Assembly: GCA_017979445.1 (NCBI GenBank)
Contig: CM030711.1
Location: 40,347,560 to 40,411,559 of the forward strand
Direction of reading: 5' to 3'
Length of the DNA stretch: 64,000 nucleotides
From: Akebia trifoliata
Taxonomy: Eukaryota > Streptophyta > Magnoliopsida > Ranunculales > Lardizabalaceae
Shown: one piece after another, positions 12,916-23,400 of the stretch
Layout of the letters: every line of letters starts with the position of its first letter
Numbering within the stretch: the stretch's first letter is position 1
The notes under the pieces: generated by a model
What the model saw: the letters and a program-made list of their open reading frames with translations, nothing else
Told to the model about the DNA's origin: nothing
Database searches by the model: none
Position numbers and translations under genes: made by a program

Positions 12916-13641
12916 TTAAAAGTATCTATTGTACATTAAGAACATTCATTTAATTAATGTCACCTTTGAGATTTACAATCAGATTGTTTTTATTCATGCA
13001 CATAACCAATTAAGAAAATTTTTATGAGGTTTATCTCTTACATTATATAGCTCATCAAGTTCTTCTTTCATTATCTTTTTTTCTTTTTTGTTAAAATTAT
13101 TTCAAAATTTTGAGGGTCGTCAAAATTGCATTAAGCTATATCAACCAAATGAGCTGAGTCCAAGTCCAAAAACACTATAACTTAAAATTGTTGAACAAAA
13201 GGGTCATTTTGGTCATTATATATTTCCTATTACAGTGAGAGGACACAGGGGTATTATAGGCAGTTTATCTAGGATGAATTTAGAAACTCACATTTACACA
13301 TTTTGTTGTTGAAGCTTTCTGTGTTTGGGAAGTTCATCTATTACTTACTTTATTGACTAATCTGCCTTTTGTCAGACTAGGATTCGCTCATCCAATACTT
13401 GCTCCTCAACTGACAGATTTTGTCCTTTTAAATTAAATAAGATTTTCTTGGTTACCTAATTGTTATTTAAATATTACAATTACCCTCCTAGATTAGAAAT
13501 AATTTAGAAATATCTCCCTTGACCATTAACTTTGACAAGTGTATGGCAAAAGCTCTTAATAATCCAGGAAGGCAGATCTAGATAGCCTGCCTAACATAGG
13601 GAGGTAAGTCAAAATACCCATTAGATGATCCAATTGCAATT

Positions 13642-14520
13642 AGGGTAATTTTTAGACACATCCCTCAAATTCTTAGTGAATATTCGAGATATCCCTATAA
13701 TTCCAGACAGATGAAATACTCCCATTTATCATGATCTTCAATGAGAGACTAACAGACAATGACCATAATACCCTTATCTTCATCCTTTGCAAAAAACTTT
13801 TTTTTTTTTTTTTTTGCCTAAAATTGTATCCCTTCAACCACTTCAATCTTTAAGAATAAAAAAGTTAGATTGTCTATTATGAGCCCTAATTAATTTCTTT
13901 TCCTAAAACAAGTCAGATTTTTCTCAAAAATTTCATCATGTTCAATTATGCATAAATAAAAATATTATCTATTTTCTTCTCATTCACCAAACATTGTGAA
14001 ACATAAAAGTATAGTCTGACTAAGGCTTCTAAGCAAGCCATGTGGATGAAATAGTCAATTTTCCTTCACGTGGTATGGCTAGAAGACTTAGTAGGGCTTT
14101 CTAGCCTACCTATAGAGAACAAGTGGTGATCTTGTCACCAAAATCCAAGGTTGAAGATTAAAGGTCTATTTTATTTTTAAATAATAACAATAATTAGAAA
14201 AAAAAAAATCAAAGGATTTTGGCAAGTGATTGAAAATGGGGGTATTAAAGTCATTTTATTAGTCTCTCGTGAAGATCATGGTCAAAAAAGATATGTCATC
14301 AGTTTGAAAAATAAACCTTTAATCTTCAAGGTTGAAGATTAAAGGTCTATTTTATTTTTAAATAATAACAATAATGGCAAGTGATTGAAAACGGGGGCAT
14401 TATAGTCATTTTAGTAGTCTCTCATGAAGATCATGATCAAAAAGATATGTCATCAGTTTGAAAAACAATGGGTATCTAAAATATTTACATAAAATCAGAG
14501 GAGTATGTCTAAATTACCCT
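13642..14520. mobile_element. Element with long terminal inverted repeats and a duplicated right arm
   Basis: The left end AGGGTAATTTTTAGACACAT pairs with the inverse of the right end (TATGTCTAAATTACCCT, to 14520). Pairing continues for about 150 bp per arm through a CATGATCTTCATGAGAGACT-like block. The right arm occurs twice (about 14155-14330 and 14331-14520). At the junction sits a near-perfect palindrome with 15-bp arms (14315-14329 and 14332-14346). There is no coding capacity. The long TIRs resemble non-autonomous MULEs, but no 9-bp target duplication is visible. Confidence 0.6.
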
Positions 14521-14538
14521 TAAGTTTATAACCCCTCT

Positions 14539-14546
14539 TATTTAAA
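14539..14546 (+). promoter_or_regulatory. Probable TATA box of the VQ gene
   Basis: TATTTAAA lies 92 bp before the ATG at 14638. The transcript would start near 14570, just before the (TC)n tract. The position is plausible; it is not proven. Confidence 0.5.
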
Positions 14547-14596
14547 GCTTAAAGCCTATCCGGCTTTTCCCTCACAGTTCCAAACATCAAAACCAA

Positions 14597-14618
14597 TCTC
14601 TCTCTCTCTCTCTCTCTC
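14597..14618 (+). repeat. (TC)n tract in the VQ gene 5' leader
   Basis: A pyrimidine dinucleotide run of about 22 bp ends 19 bp before the ATG. CT-rich leaders are common in plant genes and can act as Y-patch or GAGA-type elements. Confidence 0.7.
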
Positions 14619-14637
14619 TAAACTTTGAGCTTTGGTG

Positions 14638-15114
14638 ATGCAAAGGATGGTGAATCCACACACGTGTGAGCCTAGTACGGCTCCATCTCCTCGACTCATG
14701 AACAAGGACTCGCACGTAATATCGAAATTCAAGCCGAAAATCCGCATAATTCACATATTTGCCCCAGAGATCATTAAAACTGATGTTGCAAATTTTCGAG
14801 AGCTAGTTCAGAGACTCACTGGAAAACCCACTGAACGGAAATCTGGTAAGAAGGGAGCATCAAATGCGAAGAGAGAAGAATCAAAAACTGTGTTTGTTAA
14901 GCCGACAAAAACGATCGAATTCGAAAATGGGTTCCAGAATTTGGCCTATGGAGACAGAATTAAGGAAGAAGAAATGTGGAGATATGAGAATTCTTCAAGT
15001 GGGTTTGGAGATTTGGATGGTTTTGTTTCAGGGCTTAATGGGTTTCCTTTACTTCCTTTTAATGCTTCTAATTCTTATATGGATTTGTTTGGAGAGACTC
15101 ATCTTTGCCAGTGA
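14638..15114 (+). CDS. VQ motif-containing protein
   Basis: An intronless 158-residue frame from ATG 14638 to TGA 15112-15114. The VQ motif FRELVQRLTG is at residues 53-62 (pattern FxxxVQxLTG). It is preceded by a conserved block containing KIRIIHIFAPEIIKTDVANF. A basic Ser/Lys stretch follows at about 66-85, and a divergent Phe/Gly-rich C terminus. VQ proteins are plant nuclear (sometimes plastid) cofactors that bind WRKY factors and are often MAPK substrates; the small, intronless form is usual. The start at 14638 is the first ATG after the TATA and TC tract, and a second in-frame Met at 14647 is an alternative. A long-TIR element ends 117 bp upstream, so the promoter may include transposon sequence. 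I do not assign a family number. Confidence 0.93.
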   Translation: MQRMVNPHTCEPSTAPSPRLMNKDSHVISKFKPKIRIIHIFAPEIIKTDVANFRELVQRLTGKPTERKSGKKGASNAKREESKTVFVKPTKTIEFENGFQNLAYGDRIKEEEMWRYENSSSGFGDLDGFVSGLNGFPLLPFNASNSYMDLFGETHLCQ

Positions 15115-16070
15115 GATTAGAGTTTCTGTTTTAGATGTTTTCTGACTGAATTTTTATTTATGTGTCTTCATCTAATTCTCTAAAAATTATGTTGTAAAGT
15201 CTATAAGAGAGTTATATTTCTTCTTCTTCTTTAGCTAGTAAATTTCAATGGCATTTCTACTCTAAATGGGTTCGTCATTTTTCTCTTGTAAAGTAATAAT
15301 TTGATTTTTCTTTTTTAATTTCTCTCTCTCTAAATATTAATAGGTCTCCAGTTGCCAAGTGAATGATTTCTTTTCTTGCAAGTCTCATTTTATTTACATT
15401 AATTATCATTATTATATAGAGAGTCGTCTCCAGCAATTCAAGAGTAGCCACCATGTTTTTTTTTTAAATAAATGTTCTCTTATCCTTTCTATGAGCATAG
15501 CCATAGTCATGCAAATCCTCTTTAAATAGAGAGAGAGAGAGAGAGATATTTTACATTTTTAATAACATAAATTAGATTGGACTTTTCTAACCTCAGATGA
15601 AGTTTGCGGCTGTTCATCAAACGTGTGGCTGAGACGTGTGGGAAAACATATATTTTCTACAGATCAGTATTATTTTATTTGTAGAGTTTTTTTTTTTTTT
15701 TTCTTGAGAGTTCAAAGGGTTGATATTCTTCCATGCCAGCTACTAAGACCCTCAAACGTGATATAACCAACTACAAATAAAATAAATAAATTTTAGAGTT
15801 TTCTAAGATATAGCAACGTTGGACACTCGGTGTCCAGCTAAAGGTTGATGTTTGACACAGAAATGTAGGTTTTCTAGAGATCAGATTCCTGTAGAATCCC
15901 AAGGTATTGTATCTTACCGACTCAGAGTACTCTAGAATTTTCGTCAATTTTACTTACAAACTTGAGTTTTTCAACACCTACAACATAAACGCCTTTTTGG
16001 GTTAAATTGTTAAAAGGGTAGAAGAAAAAAGATAATAAAATTTGAAGGATGTTATTTTAGAGAGATTATA
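15115..16070. other. Spacer downstream of the VQ gene
   Basis: It holds the VQ 3' UTR (T-rich, to roughly 15250), a (GA)n run at about 15528-15546, and repetitive text from about 15820 sharing GTTGGACAC with 17127. No gene is recognised. Confidence 0.5.
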
Positions 16071-16370
16071 CCCTCACACCAACTTTTGCTAATGACTCAC
16101 CAATTCATATGTAAATCACCAAAGTATTAGCACACATCTTAGGATGGCATTAGTAAAAATTGGTATGACAATAGAAGAAGTCTTATTTTATTGGGAAAAG
16201 AGTGATGGAGGAAAGATAATATTTGGAGGAGTATTCTTGAAAAGGGAGGTAGATAGAAGGGAAACGGAAACAAAATTAAAAATCATCCTCGAGATTCATA
16301 ACAAGATGAAATTCCGACCCCTCTTTATGTGGAGAGATAAAGAGACTAGGACCCACAGTTGTGTTTGATT
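16010..16370. mobile_element. Relative of the 3282-4115 element, ends not found
   Basis: It shares with 3720-3900 the text AAAGGGTAGAAGA-like, GGTATTCTTGAAAAGG-like, CGAGATT, AAATTCC(A/G)ACCCCTCTTT and GTGTTTTATT-like, in the same order. It is interrupted by the small MITE at 16071-16171. I could not define its ends. Confidence 0.5.
16071..16171. mobile_element. Small Stowaway-like MITE (copy 1)
   Basis: About 101 bp with imperfect inverted ends, bordered by TA on each side (16069-16070 and 16172-16173). Internal text such as CAATTCATATGTAAATCA is shared with 32318-32428, which confirms one family. It sits inside the 16010-16370 element. Confidence 0.6.
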
Positions 16371-16373
16371 ATA

Positions 16374-16703
16374 TAAAGTGTATGATTTAGTTTGGGATGC
16401 TGATAAAATCGGACTAGTGACTAATTAGAATAAGAAAATCCTAGTGCCATCTAATGAACCAATGAGAGAATGACAAATGGGTAAAGCTTATTCCCCAGGT
16501 AAATTGTATTCCTCTTTCATTCCCACGTCGCACTATCTCATTGAGTCTGGTCCACAGATTGAACAATCTCCACCAATGAATAGGTGGGCTCATTAGAGGG
16601 GGCCTGGCACTTTAATTTTACTGAGTGAAACCAAAGGTCAGACTTCCTAGGGATTAGACCAAGTTTTCTAGGATTCAATCTCTACAGAAGGATCATAGGC
16701 TTT
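16374..16703. other. Spacer with no recognised feature
   Basis: Non-coding on both strands; no repeat boundary could be defined. Confidence 0.5.
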
Positions 16704-16707
16704 TTAA

Positions 16708-16974
16708 CGCAGTGTTTGTATTGAGAGAAATGGAGAGAAGAAAAAAAAATGACTTCCTCTCTAGTTTTCTTGTTTGGATTGTTAAGTAGGGAGAGAAGAG
16801 AAATCCTTTTAAAAATATTTTATAATTTCAATTCTGCCCCTAAATCTCTTTTAAGATATTTTAAAATTCTAAAATCATCTCGAGTTTTCTCCAATCAATC
16901 AAATATGGTGGAGAGAAATGAAATTTCTCTTTTCTTCTCTTAATGTGTTTCTCTTCTCTCAATCCAAACATAAG
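16708..16974. mobile_element. MITE with inverted ends and TTAA flanks
   Basis: The ends CGCAGTGTTTGTATTGAGAG and the inverse of CTCTCAATCCAAACATAAG pair imperfectly. TTAA flanks both sides (16704-16707 and 16975-16978). The interior is AT-rich and non-coding. Confidence 0.6.
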
Positions 16975-17478
16975 TTAAACGTCCAATGTGGGTGGACACT
17001 AGCGATCAAAGAGCAGAAAGCTTTTTGGTCACTCCTGGGTCCTGGCTGACATAGGATAAATCATAAATTTCCTAGGGATTCGCAACATGAACTTCCTCTC
17101 TCAGCTGTTTTGCATTGCATCCAACGACGTTGGACACAAGAATTTTTCATAATTTCATTGTGAAGGGACGAAGACTTTTCATTTTGTCAAAAAAAAACGT
17201 GTGAAATAGAAAAGTCAGAATGATCGATTACAAGCACCACCCTCGGTTAAAGAGTCACCGCTTAGATACCAACCAACCTCATACATGATTGATACATTAC
17301 TGACTTCATCACCGCCAATTGACTTTGAAATTTCACAAATTAAGATGGAAAAAAATTCACCAAAATGTTAATAGTTTTACAGACAAGTAGAAAAATATAA
17401 ACATCCTACCAACCTGGTTAGAACATGGAATTGGTACATATGTAATAATATATTGGAAAAGGAATCATGTGTTGATGA

Positions 17479-20400
17479 TTAGCTCTCATACTCCAAGACG
17501 GGTTCGGCATCAAGGGGAGAAGGGGGATCATCCAACCTGGTTAGAACCTCTGGTACTCCAGCAGTGTCCCTTATTATCTGTAAAACCCAACACATTCGAT
17601 CATCAACCTATGTGATTGTGACAATTATGAGCCTTTTTTTTTTTAATCTTCTATTGTTTCAATGGCACATGAATCTGCATGTCAACACATTACAAACAAG
17701 ATACATCCTTATCCTAATAGATATAAAAAGCGTAACACAGTAAACATTTCTATACGGTTAGTGTATCTAAAAAAATCAAACATTTCTGAAAATATATTAG
17801 CCCCAATAGATTATAAACTACATGGAAAATCGATTGAGATGTCACATCTGCAATGAAAGCCAATTCATCTTCATCATCATTGAAGCTTTATCTAATGAAG
17901 AAGGCCAATTACAATTCTAACTAAGAAATGAGCAATTTGAAGGTTCTAAAAAGACAAGAAACAGTGTGGATACAAGAAGAAGTCAATATGAAAAAACTTA
18001 AATGGTAAGTAACAATGAAAGATATAGAAGACAAAGCTTAGTCAGTGCATCTATAATAGTAAGTAACAATGAAAGATAAATGTCCCTTGCCCCCCACACA
18101 AAAAATAAATAAAACCCTGCAATCACGGTGGCTCATAAAACACATCGCTGCCGTGGTTTATTCAATAGATGGCCACCTCTTACGTGGCACGCTTGGAGAG
18201 CAAAAATATGACGGTTAATTTTCAAGTCAAAAAGCATATTGTTCTGGTGTTGGAAATGAGTCACTCCCATCCAAGAAACACCACATCTTTTGAACAACAA
18301 AGATCAATGAATGGGTGAGACCCATTAGTACAGGAGGCACTCAGATCAACCAAAGGCCTTTAGGGCCATCATTATTTTCTTTTTTTCCTTTTTTTTTAAG
18401 TAGGTCCATCATTATTATTATTTTTTATTAGTTTATACTAGCAATTTTTTATGACTTGATTTTTTTTTTTTGTTTGAGGTCCATTCATTATTTTCTATTT
18501 ATATAATATTTGAATCATTGTTGACTTATTAAAGGATAAATTCAAGGGTCAAATAGGTGTGGTTGGGATAAATTCGGCCTTGCTGCAGCAAATATCATCA
18601 AGATAACAAATCAAAGGGTGCACGTCTACCATTTTTGGATTTAGTGGAAAATTATCTTTTGTTCTTTTTTAAAACAATCTTGCAAATTCCTTCATGTAGA
18701 TCGAGCTTAGAAAGAAACTTACAAGTATTTCTTCATCAAGGTAAGAAATCATAAATAGTCTCTCAAAAGTCCCACCTGAATGACATAAAAGAAATAGAAT
18801 TTAGTGTCCATTCATGAGAGAGATCTAAAATGGGAATCTAGAACAAGTCCTTTATTATTTTCCAAAAACTCCACAATAAACATCAATATTTCTAGTTTTG
18901 GAGAAATCATCTCAACCAATTCAGAGGAATTGAACAAGTCAAAGATGTCAATGGTTGTCAAGAACAGTGGCTTGGAAATTAAAACAAAAATATTCTGAAG
19001 AGATGCATATAACAAACTCTAGAGAGGTTAGGATTCACAGAATAAAGGTGTAGAGCTATATATAGCTGTAAAGTATCAATTAGGCGTTATGTGTTGGTCA
19101 CATGGCATCTAACACCAGCTAAAGCTATGATGCAATGTGCAATCTAAGTTGGCTGCCTTCAAGCACGCAAAAGAGGTGGAAAGGTTTTTTAAGGTTTGAA
19201 GGCCATGAGGAAGTGACCCGCATGTGTTGCCGTTTCGCTTTGATCACATCGAAGGTGACATCATGCATGAGCCTCCATCAAGAGAATGATTTCATTTTGA
19301 AAGCAGAATGCTGTCACATTGATGTGTGACACAGAATAGCGTGATCAGTGCCAACCAAGACACATCAGGAGACTGACATTTTCATATTTTCCCACGTAAT
19401 CAAGATTCTACAAATACAGACCCTCTGGAAAGGAAAGTGGACTGTCATTCAAGCATATCTTGATCTTCTCCTAGCCCATTTGCTCTACTTCTTTCTCTCC
19501 TCATCTCCATCCCTAGACACATCCTCTAGCACCCCCTTTCATTGGCTATTGTAACAGCCTCTTATCGGACATGTAATTGGTCAAAGCAGGGCACAAGAAA
19601 CCTCACACAAGCTTCTCTCATGTGACACTTCCCCCATGACGAGCCTCCTCCACACCCTCTCTACGCTGAGTAATCAAAACGTGGGTCAATGCATGAAGTA
19701 GTTGGCAGGACACCCTTGAGAAACCCAAAATGCAGGGACATTTGTTAGGGGTGTAAACAGGTCATTTCTAGTTCAGTTCCTGAGGTACCTAGAACCGAGA
19801 ACCATCATACCTTCCCATTAAGAACCAGAAGAGGAACCGGTAAGAACCACAGGTACTTGTCGGTTTTGGTTCCCAGGTACAGTCGAGTCTAAAGGGAATT
19901 GGCATTAAAACCATATACTGAAAAAATTAGAGAAATAGTATAATTTTTCTTAAAGGGTGCAATTAAGATGATATTATGGTTCTTGGCAATGCATCTCTGT
20001 TTGGAGCATGAACTCACGAAGACAACTTTTTGAAACCGAAAGTTAACCCCTTCATCCCTCACCCTTATCATGTTGACATCATTTAATAGGGCTAACGGGA
20101 ATTGGAGCCACCATAGATCCACTAAACATCCTCAGTCCCTCTAGAGAGGTTATAATTCTCTTCTCTAAGTTGCTTATCCCATTTTGTAAGTAATGACACA
20201 GCGACCTTCAAGAAAATGTAGGAGTAGCTCCAATAGGTAATAAATGAAGAAAAACTTGATTGAGATGGTTTGGGCATGTTCAACAAAGGCTGATTATAGC
20301 CCCAATTAGAAAGAATATATAAGTTTAAGGTTTTGAAAGAGCAAAAGGAAGGCCCAAGAGAATGTGGATTGAGATAGTGAGAGCATATATGAACTCACTT

Positions 20401-23400
20401 TCACTAACATAAGATGTGGCTATGGATATAATTGAATGGAGGAATAAGATACATTAGCAAAGCCCAAATCTTCGATGATGATGATGAATAGATTAGATTG
20501 ACCAAGGTTCCTCATTTTGGTGGCAAGGTTCCAACATTTTGGGAGAGGAGTTCAAAGAAGGATCAGTTCCCAAACTATAGGATCAAGGTTTTAAATTTAA
20601 TGAAATTCGAAGCAATATTCAATACAAATATTGAAGTTTCAAAATATCTACATAAAAGGCATAAATGTTTAATCTCTATCTTTCTTCAATATTAGCTTCA
20701 AAAACAAATTTTCAAGACATCAAAAAGACATTATAGCATACAACTAGGGTGTGGCAAACCTAATGCACTTCAAGATTATCAATTATATAATTGGTAAAAA
20801 AAATTTAAGCAGTATTAAAACTGAAGCATTGTTGATAGGCGTTTCTGGTCACACATCCCGAGGGCGCCAACTGGACATACGCACGCCGACAAGACCACCT
20901 GCTGAGTCCTTAGCGTAAGGATATGGCAAATCTACTATCAACAACCACGCCATTACGATGGCGGGTGCCATGGGTAACGTGTTGCCTAAGACACACAATG
21001 CAACTCGTGCGCCATCAACTCTTGGGAAACAAGTCAGATGAAGTCACGCGGGTACAAAGGGGGGAGGTTTCTAAGCCTAAGGTTTGGTGGTCGTAGGATG
21101 AGAGGCATGCTGAGGTTGTCAGGATCAAAGGATGGCAATACCCTGGGATTTCTATCCTAAAGAAGTGTCCGACATCCCTTTTTTTCCTCTATCAATCCCT
21201 AGGGAAACCTGTCGTCGCAGGAGGAATGTGTCAGCCTTGCTAACATATCCTTTAGTCAATCCTAAGGAAGGTTTGTTATCCAAGGTTGACCTCTATTGAC
21301 ACTGATAGAGAGGAGGTCAGCCTTGGACAACGACCATTCCTGCCTATCACTGACATCCTAGCTGTTATACATTGCCTGGGCAAGCAGAGAGAGAGGGATC
21401 CTCTATTTAAAGTAGGGTGGTCCCATTGGTGGGACAAGGATTCTGGACCGCAAGAGCCGAAACTCTGTCCTAGCATCCATGGGTCCCCATTCTCTCTGGT
21501 TGTCACTGTCATTCCTCCCTCACCACCACCTAACCTCACCTCTTCCCTTCATAACGAACAGGCAGGTCTGACTTGTCTTCTTCCCAACCAAACAGTGTCT
21601 TTAGGGCCACGTGTTGGTCCCTTTGGGCATTGGATCCTAGTCAAACTCCTAAATCTAACCACGTAATCTAAGTCCTTATCCGCGGGCAGTTCTTCGGTTG
21701 AACAAGCATCACATGTGGATCACACGTGGCCTCTCCTAATAGTTAGTTTAAGCCAACACCAAACATACTTGGACAAGATGGGGCTTGTACACAGCTTTCA
21801 AATAGCTTACATCGTCAACTCTCTAACTTAGTACAAAACATCAAAAGTTGATCGTACTCTCCCCAAGCACAAAACACGCAACGGGAAGTAAGCCATGTAG
21901 ACCACATCCTAGAAGTTCACCAAAGGAGGGGTAGCAGTGGATTCTCAAAAATTCCGAACATTCAACAACATTCTAGGTAGAGAGTAAACTTGGAAGTTGA
22001 TTTAAGAATTTTTTTTTTTTTTTTTTTGATAAGTAATAAAAGGAAAATCATGAAAGCCCAAGGACACCCTCTCTCTAAAGATCCGCATTTACCATTTTTC
22101 ATATATATGGTCAATGCATGATTTTGAGTTTCAAGCAACATTATAGTAATTAACCACAAAGGATGATGCAGATCCAGACTAGCAGTCTTAAGGGTTACCA
22201 TGATAGATGCTCAAATCTTAAATTTTCCTTTTTCACACACATAAAGAACAAGGCAAAATAGCATGGAAATCCTTACTGAGCGGAAGTTTCACCCCATTGG
22301 ACATCACATCCCTAACAGGCACAGGAAGTTGCTGCAGCGTGCCAACTACTTGGCCAAATGCTCCTTTTAGCCGTTCAGGTATTGCCTCTTCATTGATGGT
22401 TGGTGTTTCAAAAACACCTTCAACATATTCTTCTTTCATTCTAAGTGGTCCCTCAACAGATAACTTGGTGGTCAGAATGAATTTGCTCTCTATCTGATGT
22501 CAGCAGAAAGAATTTAAGAGGCATCTAACAAATAACGACCAGGACAATCTAAAATAAAATGCAAATAAACGAGGGCACATGTTGGGGAGTAAAAACAGGA
22601 TTTACCCTATAGCTACTTTTATTTCAACATTATAGCATCAGAATTCTTAGAATGGTAATTGGACTAGTGGGAATTATTCTGATTTCAAAAATTGCTCTAT
22701 TCTAATGAAGCTTAGTTAAAAGAGATTACTTAAAGTATCTTACAAATACCAGCCTACTAGCCCTGCACTTCAATGGGTTAAGGCACGGCAAAATCAGTTA
22801 CAAGTTCAGGTACACCACGTACTTATCTCCCTGTTTGACTAAAGCTGGCTCATGCATAGCACTGTTGTTTTTTTTTTTTTATAAGTATATAGATGTTGCT
22901 TTTCCATCAAGTAAACTCAATGAACCAACGATAACATCTGTTCTGTCTCTTTGCTGCATTGCAGAAGTGTTGATAATGCTGATTGCCATTGCTAAAGTAA
23001 GGTCAATTCAATAAATTGCAAGCAATTATGTGGTTTTAGCGTTCTGTTACTTCAATCAACTAAATTTAACTCCCAAGATAGGCATAAAAGGCATTATTCC
23101 TGAGACTTGTTATTTAGTTGAGAGTTACGAGAGAACCAATATACTTATCAAGAGAGAGAGAGAGAACTAGCATCTTCACAGATGCACGACACTGCTTCAA
23201 ATCTCATTTAGTTTTCATCCATGTACATCTTTATTGAAAACTCCTCTGGAACTAAAATGTCTTGAAGAAAAAAATCTTGGATCCAAAGTTCTATGTAAAG
23301 AAGGGGCATCAATTAGTGATATTTAATTCGAGTCAAGAATTTTTGCCCAATTAGCAAAGAACTAGACATCAGTGAGTGGTGACTTTCTTAATACTAGCAA

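Larger units (their letters stand above)
10180..13641. other. AT-rich intergenic spacer with simple repeats
   Basis: No gene is recognised. It contains a (TA)n tract, a hairpin element at 11080-11185 and a diffuse inverted repeat at 12370-12915. Many short A and T runs are present. Confidence 0.6.
18776..22276 (-). other. FBN3 intron 5 (3.5 kb)
   Basis: It holds a decayed RTE-type LINE tail (about 20250-20490), a GC-rich solo LTR (20830-21704) and a poly-T-flanked fragment near 22010-22075. From 19740 there is AT-poor text beginning AGGGGTGTAAACAGG, possibly the end of another DNA element. No host exon was found inside. Confidence 0.85.

Noticed and set aside
15820..17140. GTTGGACAC text repeated at about 15826 and 17127, considered as a retrotransposon pair
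   Set aside because: The matches are only about 11 bp, with no aligned LTRs, PBS or target duplication.
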